From the NCBI GenBank assembly GCA_022496185.1, contig WTXG01000146.1, positions 1-64,000 on the forward strand: DNA of 64,000 bases, in the 5' to 3' direction. The position numbers and the translations under genes were made by a program. Of the stretch, positions 53,421 to 64,000 are shown one piece after another. The notes below the pieces were generated by a model, which did not search any database, was not told the DNA's origin, and was given only the letters and a program-made list of their open reading frames with translations. How positions within the stretch are numbered: position 1 is the stretch's first letter; each line of letters starts with the position of its first letter. The stretch comes from Multifurca ochricompacta. Taxonomy: Eukaryota; Basidiomycota; Agaricomycetes; Russulales; Russulaceae.

Positions 53421-54664
53421 ATGGTCGTTGCTGTTTCCCCCCGGCTAAAGTCCTCGTCACAGGCGCGAATGGTTATCTCGCCGTCTGGGTCGTCAAGAAA
53501 TACCTGGAAGCTGGGTATGCCGTGCGCGGAACTGTCCGTTCCTTGACCAAAAACGCCTTCCTCAAAGATCGATTTGCCCATTATGGTGACCGCTTCGAGC
53601 TTGTCGTGGTCGAGGACATTACCAAGGACGGTGCCTTTGACGAAGCCGTCAAGGGCGTTGATGCTATCGCACACACAGCCTCTCCATTTCACTACAAGGC
53701 TACTGATCCCGATGGTCTGGTCTTTCTGTTTTTATCTTCCGGAGTGTGGCTCTCGTTGACGTGCAACACGTCCATTACCTCTCAGAGCTCATTATCCCTG
53801 CCGTGCGCGGAACAACATCAATCCTGAACTCGACCTTGAAGCACGGAAGTGCTGTGAAGCGTTTGGTTCTCACGTCTTCGGTGGCTGCCGTCCGCGAGGA
53901 GGCCACGACACCGCGAGTCTTCAACGAGACGACTTGGAACAACTCCGCGATGGAGGCGGTCAAGACGAAAGGTTCTACGGTTGGGCCGGTGACAATATAC
54001 TTGGCATCGAAGACCCTCGCAGAAAAGGCCGCATGGGATTTTGTGGCCACTCATAAGTCTGAGATCTCGTGGGATCTCGTCGTCATCAACCCCCCGTATG
54101 TCTTCGGGGTGCGTCTATGCGATATATATCTCGTTTTATCGGTAACTGATTCTTCGCGCGGGCTTGTTTATAGCCCTCTCTCAGTCCCGCGCCGACAGTT
54201 GACGACATTAACACGTCTCAGCGTGAAGTATACGACACACTCTCGGGTGCGAGGACCAGCGCACAATTGCGGAATCAGGGAAATTGGGTGCATGTGGCCG
54301 TCGCTGCGGAGGCACATGTGCGCGCGACGCATGTAGCAGCTGCGGGTGGTGAACGGATCATTGTTACATCTGGCCCTTTCTTCTACCAAGACCTCCGTGA
54401 GTCATTGTTTCGGCCCGTTCCCACAGGTCCGTGTCATTATGGAGCTAACACTTCTCGCAAGTGGACGCTGCGGCTGAGCTCGGCATCCCGAATGTACCAC
54501 GTGGAGAGCCGGGATCAACGAAGGACATACCGATAATCATCAATCTTGAGACGAATAAAGCAAGGGAGTTGCTCGGACTGACGTCGGAAACCCCTTTGAA
54601 GGATCTTGTCGAAGAATCAGTCAAGGACTTCAAAGAGCGTGGCTATCCTGGATTTACCGTATAG
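53421..54664 (+). CDS. Extended SDR: NAD(P)-dependent aldehyde/ketone reductase (GRE2/dihydroflavonol-reductase-like)
   Basis: Cytosolic NAD(P)H-dependent reductase of the extended short-chain dehydrogenase family; substrate unknown. Exons 53421-53714, 53786-54108, 54174-54396 and 54462-54664, with introns of 71, 65 and 65 nt that restore frame. The Rossmann motif VLVTGANGYLAVWVVKK follows the start; then HTASPF, LTSSVAAV, the catalytic YLASK (YxxxK), NPPYVFG, and a C-terminus ending YPGFTV. The natural-looking start ATG 53421 (MVVAVS...) is out of frame with the Rossmann segment by one base at a C6 run (53436-53443 area). An alternative in-frame ATG lies at 53351 but adds 23 unlikely residues. 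A one-base loss, real or in the assembly, is the simplest reading. Confidence 0.85.
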
Positions 54665-54879
54665 GGATCAGCAATGGTGATGACCAGAGTTTCAGTAAGA
54701 AGGCAATATCAGTTGTTCATTGTCAATTCTTAGTTGGAATGCCAAAAGTTTGGTTTTTCTAAGTGTCTGCTTGATCATATCATCACCAGCCTCCAGCTTA
54801 ATCAGGACTTCTTTAACCAACAAGGTGAGATAGATAGTAGTATTGTAGTATCTAAAGTACAAGCTGACAAAAATGCAGC
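54665..54879. other. 3' flank of the SDR gene
   Basis: Presumed 3' UTR and spacer; nothing else recognised. Confidence 0.4.
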
Positions 54880-55160
54880 TGTGAGAAGGTTTAGCTATCT
54901 ATGTAGATAGTGGATAGGTTCAGTTGTTGTGGTCAAAACTGATATTTTAATTAGTATCTTTAATTATGTAGATAGCAGATAGGCTATTACTAAGCATTAG
55001 CTAACTACAATAAAGATAAGATACTGATACTCACTTCAGTTGTTGTGGTCAAAACTGAAGTGAACATGTACAATGTAGTGACCTTTTATAGTACATAAAA
55101 GTGTGACAATCATAACAGTAAACAGTTCTATTTACTTGTGACAAGATATTGGAAGGAATG
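54880..55160. repeat. Dispersed repeat F, uninterrupted copy
   Basis: Aligns with 4690-4899 plus 6143-6275 and lacks the solo LTR found there. Keeps the CACTTCAGTT...AACTGAAGTG hairpin near 55030-55065. Confidence 0.7.
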
Positions 55161-55162
55161 TG

Positions 55163-55617
55163 TGTTGACACAGGATGTGTCTGGAGATGCTTCAGGCATC
55201 TAAGGTTCGCTTCAGCTGTAGATTAGATTAGATTAGATTCCGGAGTTTTGAACTTTTTATGTTATCTTTATTACATTCTTTCTCACCTTACTCAGCTGAT
55301 TAGTGATGACCTTAGTAATGTGCAGTATAGCATGTGATTCTCCTTTGGCCAATGGCCTTAGTGATGAACAGGCAAGGTGTGCAGCATACTGACTGTAAGA
55401 GTTAGTGGGTTAGGCTAGACAAAGAAAGTTACTTCAGATGTTAGAAGAACTCTGTATTAACTATACTACTGACCTAGACAAAGAAAGTTCTATATAATGA
55501 ACATTAGTCTAATAGTTAAGTAGATAGTAAAGAAGGAACTTACACTTCAGATGTTAGAAGAACTCTGAAGTGTAAAAGATGAAACAGACACCCTTATATA
55601 CCCATGGGGGCCAGGGG
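55163..55617. mobile_element. Copia-type LTR with its R-U5 half inverted
   Basis: 55163-55371 matches the first 200 bp or so of a copia LTR in plus orientation (TGTTGACACAGGATGTGTC ... TGGCCAATGGCCTTAG). 55372-55617 matches the TATA-R-U5 part of a copia LTR in minus orientation (AACAGGCAAGG ... CACCCTTATATACCC). The two halves add up to about one LTR, so an internal inversion fits. Confidence 0.6.
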
Positions 55618-56861
55618 TGTCGAACAGGCATGAGGCGCAGCATACTGACTGTAAAGGTTAGTGGTTTAGGCTAGAAAACAAGTTATACTTCAGAGGTGAA
55701 GAAAAATCTGAAGTGTAGGAGACGAAACAGACACCCTTATATACCCCAAGGGATGGTCTGTGCGCACTGGGAATAAGTCCACAAGTGCTGGACAATAAGT
55801 ATGAGGGACAAAGGCCATTGGCCACTACAGAAATCACATGTTACATGGTGCATCAGTCAGCTACTGTGGAATGTGAGAAAGAAAGTAATAATGATAATGT
55901 AAAAAGTCCAAGACTCCGGTATCTAATCTATCTACAAAGTAGCTAATCTAATCACCTGATGCCTGAAGCATCACTGAACATCTTCTGTGTTCAACATCCC
56001 TCCATGCTGAAGGCATCTGGTCATGGATGGGAAATGAATTGGATGAGCACACTGCCATCACAATTGAATGAGCATATCGCCAGCCAGAGATCCAACTTCT
56101 CTAACTCTCAAGTGCGGGTTGTAAGTTTTGCATACAAGTTGTAGATTCACTTATGCAGGCTGTGATAAACAGGCATGTGCGCGCAGTGATACTGACTGTG
56201 GTTAGTGTGTAAGGCTAGAACAAGTTATACTTCAGAGGTGAAGAAAACTCTTTATTACTATACTACACACCTAGAACAAGTTATCTACAAAAGATGGTTA
56301 GTTATAGGTAAAGTAGTAAGTAAAGAGACTGGGACTTACACTTCAGAGGTGAAGAAAACTCTGAAGTGTAAGAGATGAAACAGACACCCTTATATACACT
56401 TCAAGGGATGGTCTGTGCACAATGGAATGCGCTAGAATGTACTACTGAGGGACTAAGGCCATTGGCCAGTGAGATATCACATGCTACACAGGATTACTAA
56501 GGTATATCAGTCAGCTGCTGCGCATCGCGAGAAAGAAAGTAATAATGATAAGGTAAAAAGTCCGAAACTCTGAATCTTTATCTAATCTAATCTAGCACAG
56601 CTTAGACCCTAACCCAGATGCCTGAAGCACCTCAAGACACATGCCGTGTCAACATCCCTCCATGATTAAGGCATCAGGTCAAAAATGAGTTGAATGAGCA
56701 TATCGCCAGTTAAGAGGCGTGAGAGTGAGTCGATGAGAGGAGAGGAGTGATCTGAAGTGTGTTATGCAAACTGAAACGTGTTCAGTTACACACCTCTTGC
56801 GTCACTCTCGAAGTCGAGAACGTGGACACTTCCTGTGTCACATTTGAGGTCGAGAATATAC

Positions 56862-59800
56862 TCATATAAGTCCTAGTCTAGTAACCATGTTTTCATGTGA
56901 TGCTCTTGGTAGAAACTTTGTGAAGCCATCTGCCAGCATTTCACCAGTGGGAGTTTGCACTAAATTGATTAGATGCGATTCAACATACTCCCTGATAGCA
57001 TGGTACTTTATTGGTATGTGTTTTGACCGCCTTCCTGTGACAGGGTTTAATGCCAAGTCTACGGCACCCTTATTGTCACAATGGAGTTGTATGGGTGAAG
57101 TGACTTCATATCCCAATTCCTCCATGAACATCCTATACCATGCAGCCTGATTGGAAGCCTCAGCTAGGCTCATGTATTCAGCTTCTGTGGTGGACTGTGC
57201 TACAGTCTTTTGCTTTCTAGAGCACCAGGATATGGCTCCATTTGCAAGCATATAGACGTAGCCAGAAGTAGAGTGGCAGTCCTCTTGATCTCCCCATGAG
57301 GAATCTGCAAAGCCATGAAGGCCACTCTCTTCATTTCCTCCAGAATATCGCACCCTGTAGTTCATAGTAGTATTAAGGTACTTTAGAACATACTTTGCTA
57401 GGCGCAGATGATGTTGTGAAGGATTGGAAGCATATTGACTAAGGCGCGCAACAGCAAAGCTAATGTCAGGTCTGCTCCCAATCTGCACCCATAGCAGTGA
57501 CCCCATTAGCTGTTGGTACTTCTTTATTTCTGAAGTAGATGCCTGGCCTTCAAACTTGACCAGATGTGCATCCGCCCTGGCTGGTAGGGGAGTGTATACT
57601 GGATTGGAATCCCTCATCCCAAACTTCTCAAGAATAGACAAAACATAAGCTGCCTGATCAATTTCCAGCGTCTTGTTAGGACGATCCCTTGTGACAGAAT
57701 TCTCCCTGCAACGTTACTAATGACTTGACATCGTGTTTCACCGGTGTTTTGCTTACTGAGGGCCTAACCCCTCCTAATTCTCCTTAGTTCTAGCTCATTC
57801 TACTGCACAACCATTTAGATACTATGTCATAGTCCTAGAACCTTCTATTTACTATGACATAGCTAGAACTACTTGTATTTAAAGTACAGTAAAGTAGAGA
57901 GACAGACCTAAGTCTGTTCTCTTGTGTTCAATCCAAGGTGCTTCAACTTCATCTGAACTCCCAGTAAGAAACCCCACTTGAACTCTCCAAGACGCGACTT
58001 GGAGAGCCTTCAATCCCTTGAACTTGTTGCAGGACTGAGCGTCTCTGCTGTTGACTCGACTCTCACACACGCCCCCTTTGACCTTGTTGTGGGCTTGAAC
58101 TAGGCTTGATCCACTGTGACCTTGGAGCCTTGACTGGACTTGTTTTCTCTTGTTCGACGACGACACAGTTCCTGCACCTAACTGTGACATCCCTGGTGAT
58201 GTTAACACTGAGATATGACTGGATTTCTCCCAAGTCAGTCATCTCATATCGGTTAGATAGAGATTCCTTCAGCCATGTTATCTTATCTTTTGAAGATCCA
58301 AGTATAGTGATGTCATCAACATAAAGAATGACGAAAAGTGAATCATCCCCCCATGGTGATGATACACATATACTCCTGCATCAGAGTACATCCAAGTAAA
58401 GCCCAGTTCATTTAGAACCACATGAAATTGAAGATTCCATGCCCGGGAGGCTTGTTTGAGGCCATATAATGCTTTTTGTAGCCTACAAACTTTGGACTCT
58501 TGTCCAGCAATGACGAAACCAACAGGTTGCTCCATATAAATCTCCTCATCCAGATCGCCATGAAGGAATGCTGATTTGACATCCATCTGGTGGATTTCCC
58601 AATCTTCTAGCGCAGCTAATGCTAGTAATAAATGAAGTGATTCAAATCTGGCGACTGGGGAGAATGTTTCATCAAAGTCCACTCCTTCTATTTGAGTGAA
58701 ACCTTTTGCCACAAGCCTAGCACAAAACCGTCCATCTGGTTTCAGCTTAAAAACCCATTTGGATTTGACAGCCTTTCTTCCTTCAGGAAGATCCTCAAGG
58801 TGCCACACATTTAACTTATTTAGAGCATCTATTTCATACTGACATGCCTCTAGCCACTCAGTGGCATTTTCAGACTGCATTGCCTCCTGAAAAGTTAGGG
58901 GGTCTCTATACAAGACACCAGCGGCATTTAGCAGCTCCATGGTCCCAAGTCTGGTTGAACCTTGCACAAACTCTGCATTATCCTCATTATAGAAGCAAGG
59001 ATTCAGACGATGTGAGGGTCTTGGCATAACAGTGTCTAGATCTAAGTCTTGTATAGCCACTGACCGTCGTTCAGAGTGTGGACTTTCCCTAGTAAAAAGT
59101 GGTTGGGAAAGTTTGCCTTTAGCCTTTTTGTTGACTTTCTAACAGCACGAGTTCTTGTGGGGAGTTGGGAGGGTTCCATTATTTGGGATGGAGGTGTCTG
59201 ATAAATTGTGTCCGTGTGTGTGTTGACTTCATTATCGGGTGTGGTAGGCTTAGGATTTATTTGAGGAGGCTCCACTACCTCCTGTTCCTCAACCTCAGTA
59301 TCCTTATGCTCAGGATCCTGAGGAACTGTGGCTATTGCTGGTGAGGGTTGGACAGACCCTCCTTCAATAGGAACAATTTGTTCCTTTTGTTTTTCTCTGT
59401 TGTCTGCTACAGAGTGGGATGGGAAGGACTCTTCATTGAATGTCACATCTCTGGATGAAACAAAGGACCGGGTATGTCTATCCCATAAAATATAGCCTTT
59501 GCTATTTGGCTCATACCCAACAAAGATGGCTTTTTTGGCTTTAGGATCCAATTTTTGCCGCTTGTTTTCCGGAACATGATAATATGCTTCACAACCAAAG
59601 ACTTTAAAATAAGAGACATCTGGTATGTCCCCAACCAGAAGCTCTAGCAGTGTCCTCCATTTGTTAGAATGGATGGGAGTTCTGTTATATATGTGACATG
59701 CTGTAGAAACAGCGCACTCCCAAAAGCCAAGAGAGAGCCCAGCATGATGAAGCATGCTTGTGGCTTTCTCCATTATGGTTCTATTGAACCTTTCAGCTCT

Positions 59801-60893
59801 TCCATTCTGTTGTGGGGAATATGGCATTGTGAGTTTATGCTCTATGCCAGCCTCACTTAGCAGGGACTTCAGTTCATTATTAACGTATTCGCCACCACGG
59901 TCTGTGTGTAAGGTCTTTATTTTATTATTTGTTTTATTTCTAGGAATGCCTTAACACTTGCAAAGACCGATTTGAAATAATGTTTTGCCTTCATTGGAAC
60001 AACTATAGCACTACGGCTAAAGTCATCTATGAAAGTGGCAAAATATAAATTCCCTTGTATTGAGGTACATTGGAGTGGACCGACTAGATCACTATGAATG
60101 ACCTCCAAGGGTGCTGAAGCCCGCTTATGAGAGGGAGGGAAAGGAAGGCAATGGGATTTCCCATTTCGCAGCCATGACAAGGCTTTACTTCCTCTTGGCT
60201 ATTATTTAAACTGAGACCCTTTACGGCCTCAGGAGCATATCTCTTTAGGGCTTGCTTAGACATGTGACCCATTCTGAGATGCCAGGTATCAAGGCTGGTT
60301 GATGCAGTATTCAGGGCAGCGGTTGTTTTACCCACTATTGACCCTTGGATCCAGTAGAGATCCCCAGCCTTGATTCCTTCCACTATTCTTTGTCCTTTAT
60401 ACTCTATTGCGACATTGTATTGATCAAATAAGACCATTCCACCTCTATTGGTGATATGACTTGTTGATAAGATGCGATTTCCTGCAGATGGCATGTAGAA
60501 GACGTTATTAAGTTCCAATATATAGTTTTTATTGGTCCTTATATGAACGCTTCCTACTCCTTCAATTGGAACCACAGTTCCATCAGCCACTGTAACAGTG
60601 TGTCCCGAATGAGGTAGATATTCATAGAAATCTGACTCAAAGGGTGTAAAGTGGGTGGTGGCACCGCTATCCATCATCCAGGCAAATCCATCATCTTGGA
60701 AGGTTTCTTCAGTCGCATTTAAGGTATAAAGTTTAATGTGAGGTGTCTCATGCACCTCCTGTATTCTTCCACTACCATTAACAATTGTAGCTACTTGGTG
60801 GGAAGATGATGGTACACTGGTGCCTTGTGCCTTCCTCTGGTTGCCCTTTTTCCAGCTGCGGCATTCTGCCGATCCTGTTTCCTCTGCCGACAT
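56862..60893 (-). pseudogene. pol: Copia 3 Pol, broken by one-base losses and a solo LTR
   Basis: Protease, zinc domain, integrase, RT and RNase H all match Copia 1. Single-base losses occur near 60166 (before the integrase core), near 59940 (after FLE), near 59110 (A run in the Lys-rich linker) and near 58350 (G6 versus G7 before the YVDD motif). A solo LTR (57690-58189) separates RT from RNase H. The C-terminal 56862-57641 reads intact through STTEAEYMSL and HCDNKGAVDL. Confidence 0.9.
57690..58189 (+). mobile_element. Solo LTR, separate family (500 bp), TSD TCCCT
   Basis: TGTGACAGAAT...CTGTGACA flanked by TCCCT (57685-57689 and 58190-58194) inside Copia 3 pol; removal restores the sequence seen in Copia 1. 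TATTTAAAG near 57878 is a plausible TATA. Orientation is inferred from that. No full-length member in this window. Confidence 0.88.
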
Positions 60894-61708
60894 TTGTTTG
60901 CTTTGTGGCCTGGCTTCTGGCAGTAGAAGCAGGTGACATCATTGGACAATGATGCACCTGCAGGTTGTGGCATGATAATTTGTACTTTTTTATTTTTATT
61001 TTTGTTGACATGGGCTGCCTTGTTAAGGGCAGCCCCAACACCACTTCCTGCGGGGCCAGCAAGTCGGCTTTCCTCATTTAGGAATCTCTGAATGAGATCC
61101 TGAGGGGAAAGGCATTCAGGAGGACCTGAAGCCAGGATTGAGCCAGCAATGGCACTGTATGATGGGGGAAGGGACTGGAGCAAAATAAAGCTCATCTGGA
61201 GGTCAGAGACCTCCATCCCATTCTCCTTCAGGGTATTCCTAGCATCTAGCACATGCTGCAATTGGGGCCTAAATTGTTTGCCTTCCTCTAGACGGAAGGA
61301 TGAAACAGAGCACCACAAATTGTAGGTGGCCATGCTACCCACAGTGCCATACAAGGACTCCAGCTGCTCATACTTTGAGCAGACTGATGGATACTTCCTA
61401 TCAGAGGCAACCTGAGAATAAACTTCGCTGGTGACGACCAGCACCAGTAATCCCATCAGTACTTCTTCAACCCTACTCCATTCCTGGATTATGGGTTCTG
61501 TCCAGGCGGCAAATCTTGCCTGGTAGTCCGCTTCCTTCTCATTGTCCTTCTGGACCAGAGGATTGGTGTATTCAGGCCCATCATGCGTGATGTGCCTTCT
61601 CATGCCATTTATCCTGAGCAGGGCGGTGAAAGACACTGACCACTGCGGCCAGTTGGAGCCATCAAGTTTGTTGAATTTGAAGGTTGAAGGGAAGACAATG
61701 TTAGCCAT
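60791..61708 (-). CDS. gag: Copia 3 Gag (305 aa)
   Basis: Intact homologue of Copia 1 Gag (MANIVFPSTFKFNKLDGSNW; zinc knuckle CFYCQKPGHKANKC, last Cys kept). It ends at the same point as Copia 1 Gag and overlaps pol in the -1 frame (GGA AAA AGG near 60860). Confidence 0.88.
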   Translation of the reverse strand: MANIVFPSTFKFNKLDGSNWPQWSVSFTALLRINGMRRHITHDGPEYTNPLVQKDNEKEADYQARFAAWTEPIIQEWSRVEEVLMGLLVLVVTSEVYSQVASDRKYPSVCSKYEQLESLYGTVGSMATYNLWCSVSSFRLEEGKQFRPQLQHVLDARNTLKENGMEVSDLQMSFILLQSLPPSYSAIAGSILASGPPECLSPQDLIQRFLNEESRLAGPAGSGVGAALNKAAHVNKNKNKKVQIIMPQPAGASLSNDVTCFYCQKPGHKANKCRQRKQDRQNAAAGKRATRGRHKAPVYHHLPTK

Positions 61709-62630
61709 TGAGATGATTTTTTATAAAATTTGATCCTGGTCCCAAGGAGCAGTTAGAACCAGTTGTCCAGGTCTCATTTAAGAGGGCCTGTCCAGTCTGT
61801 GGCGCTATGCTTCAGAACTTAAGAAAGTCCTGCCTCTGATGTGTGACTTCTAAGTAGTATAGTGAAGCTGTCTAACCCCATTCTACAACAGATCCCAAAG
61901 CCACATCAGGCGGATACTGTGTAAATAGAAGGGGAGTCATGTCATGGAGGAGCCAACCACAAGTTCCACTAGAGACAAAGGGTGTAAAGCCCTTCCTCTA
62001 GTGCTGGTGGTGGAGTCCATGATTAAGCCCTAGATGATTGGGGCCATGACTGTAGTAGACTATTAGGTTTCCTCTGGTGGGGTGAACCCCCACAACATGG
62101 CAGCTGATACTCCTGCCCAGAGACAAAACCCTCTAGCTACTATGTATATACTATAGTAGTGTGGCCTACTTGTATCGAGCCCAAGCGTCATGGGAGTGAC
62201 TACCCATGCCTTGTTCTAGACCCTAAACTCTACCAGCGGGTGGCTAAACCCAGCTTACGGATTGAGCCAAGCATTGACCAGACCTAAAGCCTCAAGCCTT
62301 CTGGGCAAGTGGCCTACTAAGACTATCTATGGGATGAAAACCCAGCTACAACTATGAACACTATTTACTTAGGGCACACATGAGGAGCTTAAGGTGTTTC
62401 ACCCACTAAGGGTCCCTTGTCACCTTTTGCAAGAACCCTTTAGGAAGGGCTAGCCAAACAGATCAAGGTGGGCACATAAAGCGCACCACCTTGTGGACAG
62501 TTAAGGGCAAAAAGACGGAAGAGAAGCTCACAAGGAAAAGTTATTGGGAATGAACTTTTGAAGCTTTTATTGAGCTTGATAAAAGTGTTGGACTGTGATC
62601 AAAGGAATGCCAGATCAGTAAAGAGCGTCA
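61709..62630 (-). other. Copia 3 long leader
   Basis: Homologous to 26205-27123; no long ORF. Confidence 0.6.
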
Positions 62631-62642
62631 GGGCCCATAACC

Positions 62643-63134
62643 TGATAAACAGGCATGTGTGCGCAGTGATACTGACTGTGGTTAGTGTGTAAGGCTAGAA
62701 CAAGTTATACTTCAGAGGTGAAGAAAACTCTTTATTACTATACTACACACCTAGAACAAGTTATCTACAAAAGACGGTTAGTTATAGGTAAAGTAGTAAG
62801 TAAAGAGACTGGGACTTACACTTCAGAGGTGAAGAAAACTATGAAGTGTAAGAGACGAAACAGACACCCTTATATATACTTCAAGGGATGGTCTGTGCAC
62901 AATGGAATGCGCTAGAATGTACTACTGAGGGACTAAGGCCATTGGCCAGTGAGATATCACATGCTACACAGGATTACTAAGGTATATCAGTCAGCTGCTG
63001 TGCATCATGAGAAAGAAAGTAATAATGATAAGGTAAAAAGTCCGAAACTCCGAATCTTTATCTAATCTAATCTAGCACAGCTTAGACCCTAACCCAGATG
63101 CCTGAAGCACCTCAAGACACATGCCGTGTCAACA
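62643..63134 (-). repeat. Copia 3 5' LTR
   Basis: 492 bp; the TATA box reads CTTATATATA on the plus strand near 62869, with the hairpin just inside (one arm carries a mismatch, CTATGAAG). The 3' LTR at 56163-56654 is nearly identical. Confidence 0.9.
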
Positions 63135-63266
63135 GGCTGAATGCCTGACATATTTGAATATCTACTTCATACACACCACTTGTGTCACTCTTGAGGTCGA
63201 GAATATACTCATATGGCATGGTGGGAAAGTGAGACTGGTATTCAAAGTCTCCAAATTCCAGCTCTC

Positions 63267-63985
63267 TCATTCCAGCATAAGTCCAAGTCCATTGACCATG
63301 GTTTCAAATGATGCTCTTGGTAGAGACTTAGTGAAGCCATCTGCCAGCATCTCACCTGTGGGGGTACGCACTAACTCAATTATGTGCAATTCAATATACC
63401 CCCTAATGGCATGGTACTTGATGGGAATATGCTTTGACTGCCTTCCTGTGACTGGGTTTAATGCCAAATCCACGGCACCCTTATTATCACAGTGGAGTAG
63501 TATGGGAGAGGATACCTCATACCCTAATTCCTCCATAAAAGTCCTATACCATGCTGCCTGATTTGCAGCCTCAGAGAGGCTCATATATTTGGCTTCAGTG
63601 GTGGACTGTGCTACTGTTTTCTGCTTCCTGGAACACCATGAAATGGCACCATTTGCCAAGAAAAACACGTAGCCTGAGGTAGAGTGGCAGTCCTCTTGAT
63701 CTCCCCATGAGGAATCTGCAAAGCCATGAAGGCCACTCTCCCCATTCCCTCCAGAATACTGCAACTTGCAGTCTTTTGTACTGTTAAGATACTTTAAGAC
63801 ATACTTTGCAAGTCGCATATGATCTTGAGAGGGGTTGGAAGCATATTGACTAAGGTGCACCACAGCAAAACTGATGTCAGGTCTGCTTCCAATCTGCACC
63901 CATAGCAGAGACCCCATCAACTGTTGATACTTCTTTATATCAGAAGTAGATGCCTGGCCATCAAACTTGACCAGATGTACATCAG
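63267..63985 (-). pseudogene. pol: Copia 4 Pol C-terminus (RNase H), partial
   Basis: Encodes LLWVQIGSRPDISFAVVHLSQY, ADSSWGDQEDCHSTSGY, STTEAKYMSL and HCDNKGAVDL, ending GLGLMLE. Closest to Copia 2. Cut at 63986 by a hAT-type element; the remainder is beyond the window. Confidence 0.88.
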
Positions 63986-64000
63986 TAGTGATGTTCTGGC
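63986..64000. mobile_element. Start of a hAT-type family 2 element
   Basis: TAGTGATGTTCTGGC equals the reverse complement of the family-2 end at 8459-8473. It interrupts the Copia 4 reading frame. Expected TSD TACATCAG (63978-63985). Confidence 0.7.

Larger units (their letters stand above)
56163..63134 (-). mobile_element. Copia 3 (Copia 1 family), complete, TSD GGCTG
   Basis: LTRs 56163-56654 and 62643-63134 (492 bp each), TGATAAACAGG...GTGTCAACA on the plus strand. TSD GGCTG (56158-56162 and 63135-63139). Primer-binding site 62631-62642, leader 61709-62630. Coding breaks are listed with its pol. Confidence 0.95.
55618..63985 (-). mobile_element. Copia 4 (Copia 2 family), split by Copia 3, runs toward the window edge
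   Basis: 3' LTR at 55618-55996 (shortened; TGTCGAACAGG...GTTCAACA on the plus strand), 3' UTR 55997-56162 and 63135-63266, then the pol C-terminus. Copia 3 sits in the 3' UTR with TSD GGCTG. The pol is interrupted at 63986 by a hAT-type element. Confidence 0.85.

Overview
The window looks like a transposon-dense stretch of a filamentous basidiomycete chromosome, most likely an Agaricomycete. The evidence is short introns (53-71 nt, GT...AG), a GH45 endoglucanase of the basidiomycete type, a fungal STAND/NLR receptor gene, and chromodomain Ty3/gypsy plus Ty1/copia elements with TSDs. Only four host genes are visible: a GH45 endoglucanase (1682-2576, +), a DHHC-type palmitoyltransferase (2650-3885, -), an NLR gene broken by transposons (48801-53173, -) and an extended-SDR reductase (53421-54664, +). 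The last two are divergently arranged. Almost everything else is mobile DNA.

Layout. 1-6.4 kb: hAT-type ends, the two left-hand genes, and a dispersed repeat holding a 1.24 kb solo LTR. 6.4-8.7 kb: two non-autonomous hAT-type elements with 8-bp TSDs and an acidic ORF remnant. 8.75-25.57 kb: an old solo LTR (TSD GGGTG) that contains Gypsy A (8952-25168, TSD CCCAG), which itself contains Gypsy B (10574-18033, TSD CCCAT) and a solo LTR (21570-22868, TSD GTATG). 25.7-39.7 kb: Copia 1, whose 3' LTR is split by Gypsy D (31875-39371, TSD AATGG). 39.7-48.8 kb: one hAT-type element broken by Copia 2 (40493-47649, itself holding a solo LTR) and by a second hAT-type MITE. 48.8-53.2 kb: the NLR gene with two more hAT-type insertions. 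53.4-55.6 kb: SDR gene, a second copy of the dispersed repeat, and a rearranged LTR. 55.6-64 kb: Copia 4 (minus, runs off the window) split by Copia 3 (56163-63134, TSD GGCTG), which carries another solo LTR. The window ends 15 bases into a further hAT-type element.

The three gypsy copies share one architecture: LTR with TATA; an 11-nt self-complementary primer site as in Tf1-type self-priming; a gag whose conserved N-terminus has no ATG; a GGATTTT -1 shift site; pol (protease, RT, RNase H, integrase, chromodomain); and then a third ORF of about 410 codons with an array of CCHC zinc knuckles. That third ORF is preceded in every copy by a pyrimidine-CAG splice-acceptor-like sequence ending 3 nt before its ATG, and it is the most unusual feature here. 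The copia copies share a primer-binding site matching the anticodon arm of initiator tRNA-Met (half-tRNA priming), a 12-13 bp hairpin at the predicted transcript start, and a leader of about 0.93 kb.

Decay shows two signatures. The in-frame stops I could align are all TGA at positions where sister copies mostly carry an arginine codon, fitting C-to-T change at methylated CpG. The frameshifts I could align are single-base losses, often in homopolymers, so some may be assembly errors rather than mutations.
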